A DNA stretch of 55,812 nt from CAMPJM01 sp964440915 (GCA_964440915.1 CAYTTV010000022.1:1-55812); one strand, 5' to 3'. Shown: positions 9,468 to 19,137, counted from the stretch's first letter. Notes: a model not told the origin generated them from the letters alone. Numbers and translations are program-made.

Positions 9468-9555
9468 CCTGTGGCTTCCAGAAGCAGTAGTTTTAAAAAC
9501 GGAACAGCTGGCCAGCTCATTTGAAAGCCATTCTTTATATTGTTCTTTGATATCC

Positions 9556-9563
9556 TATCTTTG
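9556..9563 (+). promoter_or_regulatory. Possible Bacteroidota -7 element (TATCTTTG)
   Basis: TATCTTTG matches the TAnnTTTG consensus exactly and lies 47 bases before the FMN reductase start. No well-spaced -33 TTG was found, so this is only a candidate. Confidence 0.35.
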
Positions 9564-9610
9564 CATAAAGCAACGCATAAACACAAAGGCTGTAAGCCAT
9601 AAATTTACTT

Positions 9611-10135
9611 ATGATTACCATTATTTCTGGCACCAACCGTGCAGATTCTATATCTTCTCTCGTCGCCGATTACTATCAAGAGCGCTTTAATCAAAAGGGC
9701 GAGGCTAGTAAAATATTGGATTTAAGCACTTTACCTATCGATTTCATCCACTCAGCACTTTACGAGAACACGGGTAAAAACCCTGCATTCAATGCTTTTC
9801 AGGAAATGATCGACACCTCTGACAAGTTTGTATTTGTTGTGCCGGAGTATAACTGTTCTTTCCCTGGCGTGCTCAAGGCATTCTTGGATGGCCTGCGTTA
9901 CCCTAGTAGTTTTGCAGGAAAGAAAGGAGCTTTAACGGGGATATCCTCAGGAAATCAAGGAGCAGGTTTGGCCCTTAGCCACCTCACCGATATCATGCAT
10001 TACCTCGGAATGATTGTAATGCCTATTAAGCCTAAACTCTCGAGAATTGAGAAAAACATAGCAGATAGTAAGATTGATAATAGTTTTTACCTAGAGCTTA
10101 TAGAAAATCAAATAGACCAATTGATATTGTCATAA
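9611..10135 (+). CDS. NADPH-dependent FMN reductase / NAD(P)H:quinone reductase family
   Basis: 174 residues, the usual length of the flavodoxin-like NADPH-dependent FMN reductase family. The N-terminal phosphate-binding loop SGTNRADSIS (5-14) and the flavin-binding PEYN with the following SFPGVLKAFLDG (about 80-95) are both clear. These soluble enzymes bind FMN and reduce flavins, quinones, azo compounds or chromate; the physiological substrate cannot be assigned. It appears monocistronic, with its own -7 element candidate and a hairpin terminator that overlaps the last codons. Confidence 0.88.
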   Translation: MITIISGTNRADSISSLVADYYQERFNQKGEASKILDLSTLPIDFIHSALYENTGKNPAFNAFQEMIDTSDKFVFVVPEYNCSFPGVLKAFLDGLRYPSSFAGKKGALTGISSGNQGAGLALSHLTDIMHYLGMIVMPIKPKLSRIEKNIADSKIDNSFYLELIENQIDQLILS

Positions 10136-10152
10136 CATCAATTGGTCTATTT
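10110..10152. terminator. Bidirectional terminator hairpin between convergent genes
   Basis: A 16-bp perfect inverted repeat, AAATAGACCAATTGAT (10110-10125) with its complement at 10137-10152, around an 11-base loop. It overlaps the end of the FMN reductase gene and lies 48 bases past the biotin synthase stop on the other strand, so it can serve both. Confidence 0.75.
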
Positions 10153-10200
10153 CAGAATTCCTAACAAGAGAATCTACTTTTGATTGCCGCCCTAGCTAGC

Positions 10201-11196
10201 TTACAGTGGAATCTGTTCAAACTTAACAGACGCTTCACCTTTAAAAGCTGCCCTTGGTTTTAGGTTCAAGGTTTGGAACATGGCCTTATCACTGTCATCA
10301 CCTGGATTGGGAGTGGTTAGTAATTTATCTCCAGCAAAAATAGAATTGGCACCAGCCATAAAACACAAGGCTTGCTCCTCTACGCTCATTTTTACGCGAC
10401 CCGCAGATAGCCTTACCATCGCTCTTGGCATGATAATCCTTGCTGTGGCGATCATCCTCACCATTTCCCATACCGATACTTTTTCCTGATGCTCCAATGG
10501 TGTCCCTTCTACGGGCACTAGGGCATTTACAGGAACAGATTCAGGATGTTCAGGCATCGTGGACAAAGTATGCAACATGCCAATTCGGTCTTCAACCGTT
10601 TCTCCCAAACCGATTATTCCTCCCGAGCAAACAGAAATCTTAGCATTTCTCACATTGTCAATGGTTTTTAATCTGTCGTCATAGGTCCGTGTAGTAATGA
10701 TGTCTTCATAGTGTTCTTCACTAGTATCCAGGTTATGGTTATAGGCATATAGCCCTGCATCTTTCAATTTTTCTGCCTGCGATTCGGTCAGCATGCCCAA
10801 AGTACAGCACACCTCCAGCCCTATGGAGTTTACCCCTTTCACCATGTCTAGCACTCTATCAAAATCTCGATTATCCCTCACTTCACGCCATGCAGCCCCC
10901 ATGCAAAAACGGGTGCTCCCTGACTCCTTTGCCACCTTCGCTGCTTCTAAAACTTCCTCAGTGGGCAACAGCTTCTGTACTTTCACATCAGTGTGGTAGC
11001 GTGCAGCTTGAGGACAATAGGCACAATCCTCTGGGCATCCGCCTGTCTTTACAGACAATAAAGTGCAAACTTGCACTTCCTGTGGGTCATTATATTCCCG
11101 ATGTACGGTAGCAGCACGATATATGAGATCAAGGACGGGAGAATGAAAGATAGCCGCTATTTCTTCTCTTGTCCAATCGTTCCTTATTGCAGTCAT
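10201..11196 (-). CDS. bioB: Biotin synthase
   Basis: 331 residues, full length for BioB, the radical SAM enzyme that inserts sulfur into dethiobiotin in the last step of biotin synthesis. The [4Fe-4S] cysteines are Cys54, Cys58 and Cys61 in GGCPEDCAYCPQ. Residues of the auxiliary [2Fe-2S] cluster are visible as Cys98 (RFCMGAAWR), a Cys in LEVCCTLG (130-131), a Cys in AKISVCSGGIIG, and the Arg in VRLSAGR. The C-terminal GANSIFAGDKLLTTPNPGDDSD is standard. No other biotin gene is adjacent, and I could not see a BirA-type operator upstream. The start was chosen at MTAIRNDWT, which matches the family N-terminus. Confidence 0.97.
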   Translation of the reverse strand: MTAIRNDWTREEIAAIFHSPVLDLIYRAATVHREYNDPQEVQVCTLLSVKTGGCPEDCAYCPQAARYHTDVKVQKLLPTEEVLEAAKVAKESGSTRFCMGAAWREVRDNRDFDRVLDMVKGVNSIGLEVCCTLGMLTESQAEKLKDAGLYAYNHNLDTSEEHYEDIITTRTYDDRLKTIDNVRNAKISVCSGGIIGLGETVEDRIGMLHTLSTMPEHPESVPVNALVPVEGTPLEHQEKVSVWEMVRMIATARIIMPRAMVRLSAGRVKMSVEEQALCFMAGANSIFAGDKLLTTPNPGDDSDKAMFQTLNLKPRAAFKGEASVKFEQIPL

Positions 11197-11315
11197 TTCT
11201 TTTTATTAAATATTGAGGTATTAATTTGGCCTCAAGTTATAAAAGATTTGTAAAAATCTGTTCAGGAAATCGTCATTCCTATAAATAATCATAGAAAATT
11301 ATATTTGTTTATCCC

Positions 11316-11341
11316 TTTTAAGATCCAATAGCATCTTAAAA
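11316..11341. repeat. AT-rich inverted repeat between sppA and bioB
   Basis: TTTTAAGAT (11316-11324) and ATCTTAAAA (11333-11341) form a 9-bp perfect stem with an 8-base loop. It lies 120 bases upstream of bioB and 146 bases past sppA. It could be a weak terminator for sppA or a regulator site for bioB; nothing decides between them. Confidence 0.4.
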
Positions 11342-11486
11342 AAAAGAGGGATGAATACACGCCATAAAATGGTTGACGGAGCAGCAAATATTGCAAGACA
11401 TGCCACCTTCTTTCTGGCAACTTATCTCTCTGAATTTGTCTTTTTTTAGTGTCTGGTGTCCTGACGTCTTGTGTTTTATATAGCGG

Positions 11487-13247
11487 CTACTCGATGACAA
11501 AATCAAAAGGCAATCTAGCTTGAATACCCGTCATCTCTTTGATCCCTTTTAGTTGCTGTATGTATGGATAGGCCGCACCCATTTCCTGCTTGAGCAACAT
11601 GACCCTTACATTGTCTTCTAATCCTGACAACAATTGCTGTAGCATGTCCTTTTTACGCGGATAATAGTTAACCTTGTAGTCACCTTCCTCTACTCCTGCT
11701 GCTTGGGCAGCAATAGTCACAGCATCGTCTAGTGTTCCAAATATATCCACAAGACCATTTGCTTTTGCCTCTACGCCAGACCATACCCGACCAGAAGCCA
11801 CCGCTTTGAGGTCTTCTAGGCTCATTCCTCTACCTTCTGCTGCTTTTTGGGTAAATGTTTCATATATTTCATCAACGCTTTCCTGAAAAACCTTCTTTTC
11901 GAAATCGGTTAAGCTTCTCGTAACAGTGTACATGTCTGAATACTTGCCTGTATTGACTACGTCGGTAGTCACGCCCAGCTTATCTTCTAAAAAGGGAGCA
12001 ATGTTGGGCAATAAACCAAACACACCAATAGAGCCTGTAATAGTAGTGGGGAGTGCTACAATAGTATCACAGGCCATGGCAATATAATAGCCTCCTGAAG
12101 CGGCAACGTCCGACATAGAAGCGATTACGGGCTTTTCTCGTTGGGCTAACTTTACCTCCCGCCAAATCACATCCGAAGCTAAAGCACTGCCTCCTGGAGA
12201 GTTGATCCTTATGACTATCGCTTTTACTTTATCGTCCATCCTAGCCTTCTTTATTTCTTTTGCATATTTGTCTGAACCTATTGATGTTTCCGAACCTTCT
12301 CCTGTAACGATATTGCCATCTGCATAAATGACGGCAATTCTATTTCTGGAAGAAGAGGCTACAGGGCTCAAGGTTTTTAAATATTTGGTATGGGATACGA
12401 AATCAATCTTCTTGTCCTCTTCTATGCCCAACCGCTCTCTCAGGTCGGTTTCCACCTCATCACGATAGCGCAATGCAGTCACCAGCTTGTGTTGCAGCGC
12501 ATCTGAGGCCTTGGTCACCAATAGTTCATTAGATATCTCTTTCAACTGGGTTACTTCCATACCCCGAGCGTCAGCTATCCTGTCCAGGTAATGGTCATAA
12601 ATAGCATTTAAAAAAGCAGATGTTTGTAACCTACTGGCTTCACTCATATCTTTCCTGTCAAAAGGCTCTACCGCACTCTTGAAATCTCCCACCTTAAATA
12701 TCTGCGGTTCGATGCCAAGCTTATCGAGTGTACCTTTTACAAAAACAACCTGCGAACTGAGCCCATCAAACTCTAACATCCCCATTGGGTTCAAGTAAAC
12801 TTCATCGGCGACAGAAGCTAAGAAATAATCGGCTTCACTATAATTTTCACTATAAGCGATGACAAACTTTCCAGAACCTTTAAAATCTAAAAGCGCCTCT
12901 CTTATTTCCTCTAGCTTGGCATAGCCTGACGTAACGAACTGAGGCTCCAACAATATCCCTTCTACCTTTTCATCTGTTTTAGCCGAAGCAATGGCTTCCT
13001 TTAGTTCTTTCAGCCCTATAGACCCTTGTCCATCACCAAGCACTTCACTTAAAGCTTCCAGTGGGTCATCTGATTTTCGCTCAACAATCGGCCTATCAAT
13101 TTTTAGATGCAATACAGACCCTTCTGCTATGACTACTTTCTCGGTAGTTGATAAAGCACTGGCAATACCAATCAGTATGACAAAGCACAGAAAAGTGAAA
13201 ATGAACAACCCTACCAAGGTTGCCAAAAGATTTCTTAAAAATTTCAT
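11487..13247 (-). CDS. sppA: Signal peptide peptidase SppA, 67-kDa type
   Basis: 586 residues, the length of the long, duplicated (67K) SppA class. An N-terminal membrane anchor (about 8-30) holds the enzyme at the inner membrane facing the periplasm, where it degrades cleaved signal peptides. The catalytic Ser384 lies in VAASGGYYIA and the general-base Lys190 in VGDFKSAVEPF, matching Ser409 and Lys209 of the E. coli enzyme. The oxyanion-type NSPGGSALASD loop is at 349-359. The two domains (about 40-280 and 300-540) are both intact. It is divergent from folK with 148 bases between the two starts. Confidence 0.93.
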   Translation of the reverse strand: MKFLRNLLATLVGLFIFTFLCFVILIGIASALSTTEKVVIAEGSVLHLKIDRPIVERKSDDPLEALSEVLGDGQGSIGLKELKEAIASAKTDEKVEGILLEPQFVTSGYAKLEEIREALLDFKGSGKFVIAYSENYSEADYFLASVADEVYLNPMGMLEFDGLSSQVVFVKGTLDKLGIEPQIFKVGDFKSAVEPFDRKDMSEASRLQTSAFLNAIYDHYLDRIADARGMEVTQLKEISNELLVTKASDALQHKLVTALRYRDEVETDLRERLGIEEDKKIDFVSHTKYLKTLSPVASSSRNRIAVIYADGNIVTGEGSETSIGSDKYAKEIKKARMDDKVKAIVIRINSPGGSALASDVIWREVKLAQREKPVIASMSDVAASGGYYIAMACDTIVALPTTITGSIGVFGLLPNIAPFLEDKLGVTTDVVNTGKYSDMYTVTRSLTDFEKKVFQESVDEIYETFTQKAAEGRGMSLEDLKAVASGRVWSGVEAKANGLVDIFGTLDDAVTIAAQAAGVEEGDYKVNYYPRKKDMLQQLLSGLEDNVRVMLLKQEMGAAYPYIQQLKGIKEMTGIQARLPFDFVIE

Positions 13248-13383
13248 TATTAGCGTATTTGGTTCTATGGAAATATTTGCGTCTTCTTCTTTTATCCTGT
13301 CATGTGAAATTGCTAGGCAAATTTTTCAATGAAAGGCGTGAACAATTATACGAAGAATAAGCCTATTAGTAAAAGTGAATTTA

Positions 13384-13391
13384 TATTTTTG
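13384..13391 (+). promoter_or_regulatory. Possible -7 element (TATTTTTG) immediately before folK
   Basis: TATTTTTG fits TAnnTTTG and ends 4 bases before the chosen ATG. If it is used, the folK mRNA would be nearly leaderless. No -33 TTG is present, so confidence is low. Confidence 0.25.
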
Positions 13392-13395
13392 GGGG

Positions 13396-13911
13396 ATGAA
13401 AATGATGGAAGGAATTTACTTGCTTTTGGGTACTAATTTGGGCGACAAAAAGGCCAATTTAAATAAGGCACTTCTGGAGATCGCTTCTAGAATTGGCAAG
13501 ATCAAGGAACAGTCTTCCGTTTACGAGACCGATGCATGGGGAAAGACCGATCAAGCTGCATTTTTGAATATGGTAGTAAGTGTTGATACCTCCCTCAACC
13601 CACTTCAAGTATTGGAGCATATCAATCTCATAGAGCAGGCACTCGGCAGGGTAAGAGTTGAAAAATGGCGCGAGAGAATTATTGACATAGACCTCCTGTA
13701 TTATGGCAACATGGTAATCGACCTGCCTCATTTAAAGGTACCTCACCCTGAAATTGCTCATCGACGTTTTACTTTAGTTCCTTTAAACGAAATTGCAAGC
13801 GAATTCCTCCACCCAATTTTTCATAAAACCCAAAATCAATTGTTGGATGCTTGCCAAGACCCACTTGCAGTAAGAAATGTTGGAGCACTCATAGATTCTC
13901 CCATCACATAA
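13396..13911 (+). CDS. folK: 2-amino-4-hydroxy-6-hydroxymethyldihydropteridine diphosphokinase (HPPK)
   Basis: 171 residues from the ATG at 13396 (MKMMEGIYLLLGTNLGDK). A GTG at 13375 in the same frame would add seven residues that do not fit the family, so the ATG was preferred. HPPK transfers pyrophosphate from ATP to the pterin before folate assembly. The start YLLLGTNLGDK, the FLNMVV strand and the signature WRERIIDIDLLYYG with the Mg-binding Asp97 and Asp99 are all present, followed by VPHPEIAHRRFTLVPLNEIA. It is convergent with fabD; a hairpin separates them. Confidence 0.95.
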   Translation: MKMMEGIYLLLGTNLGDKKANLNKALLEIASRIGKIKEQSSVYETDAWGKTDQAAFLNMVVSVDTSLNPLQVLEHINLIEQALGRVRVEKWRERIIDIDLLYYGNMVIDLPHLKVPHPEIAHRRFTLVPLNEIASEFLHPIFHKTQNQLLDACQDPLAVRNVGALIDSPIT

Positions 13912-13916
13912 GAAGC

Positions 13917-13951
13917 CTTTCCAAGCCAGACCGATATCACAGCTTGGAAAG
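13917..13951. terminator. Hairpin between convergent folK and fabD
   Basis: CTTTCCAAGC (13917-13926) pairs perfectly with GCTTGGAAAG (13942-13951), 15-base loop. It lies 5 bases past the folK stop and 16 bases past the fabD stop. There is no long T-tract on either side, so it is a likely but not classic bidirectional terminator. Confidence 0.6.
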
Positions 13952-13967
13952 ACAACATCACGCTTCA

Positions 13968-14840
13968 CTAGATGCTTCTAGTTGCTACTTCTCTGTCTAT
14001 TTTCTTTACAAGCCCCTGCAATACTTTACCCGGACCGCACTCGATGAAGGTTGTAGCACCATCACCGATCATATTTTGAACTGTCTGCGCCCATCGTACT
14101 GGCGCAGTGAGTTGAGCAATAAGGTTGATCTGGATCATATCTACATCAGAGGAAGGATTTGCATCCACGTTCTGATATATAGGACATATCGGAGCATTAA
14201 ACTTAGTCTTTAGTATAGCTTCCTGTAATTTCTCCTTTGCGGGATCCATTAAAGCTGAGTGGAAAGCTCCCCCAACCTGTAATGGAAGGGCACGTTTTGC
14301 ACCAGCTTCCTTTGCCAACTCACAAGCTTGTGTGATACCATCAAATGTTCCGGAAATCACAAGTTGCCCAGGGCAATTATAATTAGCAGGCACCACCACT
14401 TCGTCAATTTGTCGGCAGATGTCTTCTACTATAGCATCCTCAAGGCCTAGAATAGCCGCCATGGTAGAAGGATTTACTTCACATGCATACTGCATGGCTG
14501 CAGCCCTTTGTGCCACAAGGTTCAACCCATCTTCAAATGACAGCACCCCATTGGACACCAGTGCAGAAAACTCCCCTAATGAATGCCCAGCTACCATATC
14601 TGGTTTGAAGTCTTCTGAAATCAGGGCCAGAATAACTGAATGCAAAAATATGGCTGGTTGCGTCACATTGGTCTGCTTCAACTCCTCGTCTGTTCCATTA
14701 AACATGACATCGGTAATCTTAAAGCCCAAGATTTCATTGGCGGATTCGAAAAGATTGCGGGCCTTTGCTGAACTCTGATAAAGATCCTGCCCCATTCCCG
14801 AGAATTGAGCTCCTTGACCTGGAAAAACATAAGCGTTCAT
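13968..14840 (-). CDS. fabD: Malonyl-CoA:ACP transacylase
   Basis: 290 residues, normal for FabD, which loads malonyl groups onto acyl carrier protein for fatty acid synthesis. The start NAYVFPGQGAQFSGMG is the family signature. The nucleophile Ser87 sits in GHSLGEFSAL, the catalytic His194 in GGAFHSALM, and the oxyanion-region Gln in VTQPAIFLHS. The C-terminal FIECGPGKVLQGL is also standard. It stands apart from other fatty acid genes here and faces folK. Confidence 0.96.
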   Translation of the reverse strand: MNAYVFPGQGAQFSGMGQDLYQSSAKARNLFESANEILGFKITDVMFNGTDEELKQTNVTQPAIFLHSVILALISEDFKPDMVAGHSLGEFSALVSNGVLSFEDGLNLVAQRAAAMQYACEVNPSTMAAILGLEDAIVEDICRQIDEVVVPANYNCPGQLVISGTFDGITQACELAKEAGAKRALPLQVGGAFHSALMDPAKEKLQEAILKTKFNAPICPIYQNVDANPSSDVDMIQINLIAQLTAPVRWAQTVQNMIGDGATTFIECGPGKVLQGLVKKIDREVATRSI

Positions 14841-14884
14841 TATGGATAAGTTTTAATGATGAAGATTCTAGTTTAATCTTAAAT

Positions 14885-14917
14885 AAAAAAAGCTTCTCTT
14901 TGTTTGGAGGAGAAGCT
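14885..14917 (-). terminator. Rho-independent terminator for the CHU_C protein or upstream end of fabD spacer
   Basis: Read on the minus strand, stem AGCTTCTC (14910-14917) pairs with GAGAAGCT (14891-14898) and is followed by a run of T with one A (14884-14890). It lies 70 bases past the stop of the large surface protein and before fabD. Confidence 0.75.
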
Positions 14918-14986
14918 GCTTAGCAATATGAATGCAAATAAAGCTTATCAAATAGAATAAAAAAAGCTTAGCGCATTATTATTGCT

Positions 14987-17794
14987 CTAATACATTATAT
15001 GAACCCAGCCTTTCATTTTTTTACGTGCTTTCGCAGGATCCAATACATTAAATTTAACTTCTGCAAGGTAATAATACACACCTGCTGGCACTCGTTGGCC
15101 GTTGTGAGAGCGTCCATCCCACTTAATAAGAATAGAGTTTTCTCCATTAGACTCAAAACTATACACTTCTTTGCCCCATCGGTTGTAGAACCTTATCTGA
15201 ACCGATTCTACAAATCGAGGGCATTTTTCGTAGCCGTAATGGTATAGGCCGGGGTCATCTGGATAGAAGGCCTGAAAAACATCATTGTCTCCATCTCCAT
15301 TTGGCGTAAACACGTTAGGCAACTCATAATAAGGGCAATTGTCATTACAAACAGTCTCGCTTGGCTCACTTCTATTATTGGACCGATCCACTGCTCTTAT
15401 GAAATAACAACCGGCCAACGATGATAAGTTTTCATGTTCAAAAGAAGTTGCGTTGACCGTAGCCAGTAATGTAAAACCCTCTTCGGCACTAGTGGGAGAA
15501 AAATATATTTCGTACGCTTTAATATCATCATCACAAGCGTCATCATCGTTTCTGCTCCAGCTTAGTGTGTTAGAGAAGGTGTTAAAACTGCATGGCTTAT
15601 TTTCCAAATAAGTCTCACAATCTATCGTTTCCAATACTATTATAGGACTACAAGGAGGAATTGTATCGTTTGGCTGAGCACACAAGCGCTGTGATCGGTT
15701 GATTAATGGATCTACTTCTGTCAACATAGGATGTCCATAAGAACCCCTGGTTGTGACAAAATAGCAGTATTCCAGTTTATCGGACAGCCCTTCATCTCGA
15801 TAGAACAGTCCTACACTGTTAACATTTATTGAAGCAATCAACTCAAAAGCTTCCGGATCGTTTGGATCAGTTCGGTTCCTATATATATCGTGCGTTGGAT
15901 AATCCTTTGTCTGAATGGACCATGGCACTTCAGCCTCCCAATGCAACTCTATTGCCCCTACAAGTGGGGTAGGCACTAGCCTGACAGAAGAAGCGACTGC
16001 AGAAGTATCTACAACATCATCTGCGGCGGTACCACCGCTGTACAAAACCACCCTGTAGTTATAGACATTATTCAATGTGTTGATGCCACTATCCACCGCT
16101 GTGGTATCAGAAGAACTGATTAAAGGCACTTCAACCAAATTTCTGTTTCCGCTAAAGCCTTCTGCCCTAAAAAGTTTATAGGAATAAGGAGGTGGAAACA
16201 ATGCTGGATCTATCTCTAGGGGGCTTGTCCATCGAACGAATATCTCTCCTTGGCTGACATCCGTTGTTTCTATGTCTACATTGGTTATTAGAGGAATATC
16301 GATTACCATTTGGGCGCACACTTCCTCCGAAACATAACTTTCGCCACCGTTAGGTTGAGGAAAAACCGCAACTAAACGATAGCAGTAATCAGCACCGGCA
16401 GCTAATCCTTTACCATCATTATCATCTAAGTAGCCCGTTGCATTTGGGGAAGTTTCGGCTATTAGTTCATATCCCACCCCTTGCGGAATTCCCGTTTCAC
16501 AATTTTCTGGCTCGTATTCATAGCTCCCTACCCGCCTCCATACTTGTATAGTTTCTGCTCCCGTACACATATCTTCATAGTTCTGCCAATTCAACTGCAC
16601 GCTCCTTCCAGGAACTATGGCCGCGGACAAATCTTCAGGTGCTGGAGCCACTACCCTAATTCTCCATGTCTGAAGATCGATGAGTGGGGGTGCTGGGACT
16701 GGTGGACGGTCCGTAGCCTTAAAAATCACTTCGTAAGGTTGATCCCTGATATGATCGCAGCTCGTGGCCCACCTGAATTCTCCAGAAGCAGGAGAAGGCA
16801 AGAACTCTCCATTTGGTGTAAAACTTGCAGATCCGCCTACCAAAGCAGTAAAAACACCGCCATAGGCCTCGATCTTAACGTCATGGCCGTCTGGGTCAAG
16901 GGCAGTGACGAAAGCTGTAAGCGTGGTTCCTGCTACAATACAAGTATCTTTGGGAATGGTCAGTTCAGGAGGCAGGTTATCCGTCTCCTCAATGATTACC
17001 TGCATATCCCTTGTCACATAACCTAGGCGAAAAGGTTTCCCATTTATGGTGCGCCACTCTTCGATAATAAAGGCAAAATTATATTCTCCAGCTTTGGCCG
17101 GAGAGTCCCATACCACATCGCCTGTGTATGGATCTAAGGTAAAAGTGGGCGGCTCGTTGCTGTTTTGCCTCGAGCCACCAAACATGGGGTCATTGGGCAA
17201 AACAAAATTAGGAACGGGTGAATCTTGGGCATCTTTACTAGGCACCAAGCGGTAAGACAAGCTATCTCCTTCCCTGTCGTAGGCCCCAGGATTGTGCAAG
17301 TAAATCAATCCAACAGCACCCTTGTCAATAGGCGGAACTGTGAGAATAGGCGTAGCATTTAACCCTACACTAGGGTCTATCACAATTTGAGTTTCTATAT
17401 AAAAGGAAATCTGATCTGAAGCACCGTTGTTGACATTCAGGATACCATTGTTCCTCATAGATTCTGCATAGCGGATAGTATATGGCCCTGTAGAAGGAAA
17501 GGTATGGGTAGTAACATAAGTGTTGATTTCAGTGCCTTCATCAAGGTTTACCTTTGTCCAATCACCAACATCCAACTTAATCTCCTCATTGTCATGACCA
17601 AAACTCAATATGCCTTGCCCCCACTCCACGCCTGATCTATCTCGATAACCCGTAACAGTTATCTGATAGGTCAATGAAGATATTCTAACCGCCGTAATTT
17701 CGCCTGCCCTAATATGCGTAGCATGGGCATTACCGATCGAAAAGCATAAGGATATCAGTACAAATCCTAATAAAAAAAATAACTTTCTCATCAA
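14987..17794 (-). CDS. Large secreted protein with fibronectin-like repeats and gliding motility-associated C-terminal (CHU_C) domain
   Basis: 935 residues. Signal peptide (1-25, cut near AHATHIRAGEI). The body has immunoglobulin/fibronectin-like beta domains, visible as repeated FNIII-style phrases such as IPLITNVDIETTDVSQGEIFVRWTSP (cited in part), VRLVPTPLVGAIELHW and SNTLSWSRNDDDACDDDIKAYEIYF. The last 90 residues form the CHU_C/type B module: LPNVFTPNGDGDNDVFQAF, then IRFYNRWGKEVY, WDGRSHNGQRVPAGVYYYL. This C-terminus targets proteins to the type IX secretion system, so the product is expected on the cell surface or outside. No catalytic motif was seen; a structural or adhesin role is inferred. 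A terminator follows. Confidence 0.9.
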   Translation of the reverse strand: MMRKLFFLLGFVLISLCFSIGNAHATHIRAGEITAVRISSLTYQITVTGYRDRSGVEWGQGILSFGHDNEEIKLDVGDWTKVNLDEGTEINTYVTTHTFPSTGPYTIRYAESMRNNGILNVNNGASDQISFYIETQIVIDPSVGLNATPILTVPPIDKGAVGLIYLHNPGAYDREGDSLSYRLVPSKDAQDSPVPNFVLPNDPMFGGSRQNSNEPPTFTLDPYTGDVVWDSPAKAGEYNFAFIIEEWRTINGKPFRLGYVTRDMQVIIEETDNLPPELTIPKDTCIVAGTTLTAFVTALDPDGHDVKIEAYGGVFTALVGGSASFTPNGEFLPSPASGEFRWATSCDHIRDQPYEVIFKATDRPPVPAPPLIDLQTWRIRVVAPAPEDLSAAIVPGRSVQLNWQNYEDMCTGAETIQVWRRVGSYEYEPENCETGIPQGVGYELIAETSPNATGYLDDNDGKGLAAGADYCYRLVAVFPQPNGGESYVSEEVCAQMVIDIPLITNVDIETTDVSQGEIFVRWTSPLEIDPALFPPPYSYKLFRAEGFSGNRNLVEVPLISSSDTTAVDSGINTLNNVYNYRVVLYSGGTAADDVVDTSAVASSVRLVPTPLVGAIELHWEAEVPWSIQTKDYPTHDIYRNRTDPNDPEAFELIASINVNSVGLFYRDEGLSDKLEYCYFVTTRGSYGHPMLTEVDPLINRSQRLCAQPNDTIPPCSPIIVLETIDCETYLENKPCSFNTFSNTLSWSRNDDDACDDDIKAYEIYFSPTSAEEGFTLLATVNATSFEHENLSSLAGCYFIRAVDRSNNRSEPSETVCNDNCPYYELPNVFTPNGDGDNDVFQAFYPDDPGLYHYGYEKCPRFVESVQIRFYNRWGKEVYSFESNGENSILIKWDGRSHNGQRVPAGVYYYLAEVKFNVLDPAKARKKMKGWVHIMY

Positions 17795-18351
17795 CAGCTA
17801 ACGGTTTGTTCAGTTTTTCTGCTTGTCGCCCTAGGTACACTTTCTACTATTCGAGCCATTCTACAGAACATATATCAAATGCATATTGGATCAAAGGATG
17901 TTTAAAGATAAGGTATTTTCAGCAAAGTAAACACGCCATTTCATTTTTACATCATCAAGTTGTTTCCCAAAAAATGGTCCTTTATCCCATGTACGAATAC
18001 CGTTCGGGAAAGATCAAGACCTTAGGCCATCATTTTATAAAGAGAGTGGCATGAATTACAAAACCCTAAAATAAAAGGCATCATCAAATATACTAACTAA
18101 TCTCAAAATACATGAGCCCAACATTTTAAAAGAAGTAGGTTTTATCTTTCCGTCCATTTTATAGTGAATTGGCTGCTCACCCAATAAAAACCTGTTTTTG
18201 CCTAGTAAATGTTTAAGATATATGATCGAATAACCATGCCTATTTTCTATTCCAAAGCCCTAAGTAATTCATCTCTAATGCAATCGATAGCACATGGCGA
18301 CAATCTTATGAAAGACTGCTATTTAGATTAAATCAAAATAGCAAATGCTCA
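17795..18351. other. Intergenic region, AT-rich, no gene seen
   Basis: About 560 bases lie between the divergent surface-protein and sdhC genes. Short open frames here have no family resemblance or plausible codon pattern. No structured RNA or repeat was recognised. CAAATATA at 18085-18092 would be a minus-strand -7 element, but it is 290 bases from the surface-protein start. Confidence 0.4.
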
Positions 18352-18382
18352 TTGTGTGATAAGCGTTTGGGACTTAACTTTG
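18352..18382 (+). promoter_or_regulatory. Bacteroidota-type promoter for sdhCAB
   Basis: TTG (18352-18354) and TAACTTTG (18375-18382) are separated by 20 bases, an exact fit to the -33 TTG and -7 TAnnTTTG elements used by the primary sigma factor of Bacteroidota. The predicted mRNA start near 18389 gives a leader of about 48 bases. Confidence 0.65.
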
Positions 18383-18436
18383 AAAAAGATTATAAGGCAA
18401 ACAAACTATCTTATTTCATAAAAGTAATTCAAAAAG

Positions 18437-19123
18437 ATGAACTGGTTTACAACTACATTTTCAAGTTCGCTGGGAAAAAAACTAATCATGTCCCTTACAG
18501 GACTTTTCCTTATTATATTTCTAATAGGGCACGTGGCGGGCAACCTATTACTATTCAAGGGAGATGGGGGACAAGCCTTTAATGAGTATGCGTATTTTAT
18601 GTCTACCAACCAACTGGTATTCATCCTGAGGGTACTTACGTTCACCTCAGTCATATTTCACCTTGTTTACTCCATCATCTTAACAAAGAACAACAGAGAA
18701 GCTCGTCCTGTCGGATACGCTGTAAGCAAGGCCTCTCCCGGCACCTCTTGGATGTCGCGCAACATGGGCATCCTGGGCTTCCTTATTTTGGTCTTTTTAG
18801 TCATCCATTTGCGCACATTTCTCTATGAGATGCAGTTCGGTGATGTACCTTACGTGACCTATGAGTCTGGCCAAGTAAAAGATGTCTATACTATTGTAGT
18901 CGAAGCTTTTTCTATGCTTTGGTATTCAGCACTTTATGTTATCTTCATGATTGGCCTTGCTTTTCATTTAGCTCACGGATTCCATAGCTCGTTTCAGACG
19001 CTGGGGGTAAGACATGCCAAATACACCCCGATCATCAAGAAAGCAGGTATTGCTTTTGCCATCATCGTTCCTGCGCTATTTGCTTCGATGCCCATTTATA
19101 TATTCATTAAAAGTTTAGGATAA
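18437..19123 (+). CDS. sdhC: Succinate dehydrogenase cytochrome b558 subunit
   Basis: 228 residues with five membrane helices, the single-subunit diheme anchor class (SdhC of Bacillus, FrdC of Wolinella) rather than the SdhC/SdhD pair. It anchors the flavoprotein and iron-sulfur subunits and passes electrons to the quinone pool. Candidate heme-ligand histidines lie in the helices: His32 (FLIGHVAGN), His75 (VIFHLVYS), His124 (LVIHLRTF) and His177/180/183 (AFHLAHGFHSS). The ending SMPIYIFIKSLG is typical of Bacteroidota. It has its own promoter and is 14 bases before sdhA. Confidence 0.95.
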   Translation: MNWFTTTFSSSLGKKLIMSLTGLFLIIFLIGHVAGNLLLFKGDGGQAFNEYAYFMSTNQLVFILRVLTFTSVIFHLVYSIILTKNNREARPVGYAVSKASPGTSWMSRNMGILGFLILVFLVIHLRTFLYEMQFGDVPYVTYESGQVKDVYTIVVEAFSMLWYSALYVIFMIGLAFHLAHGFHSSFQTLGVRHAKYTPIIKKAGIAFAIIVPALFASMPIYIFIKSLG

Positions 19124-19137
19124 GCTATTTGCATATT

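Noticed and set aside
10201..11486. BirA operator upstream of biotin synthase
   Set aside because: No TTGTAAAC-type dyad was found; the TTTTAAGAT repeat is too far upstream and does not resemble it.
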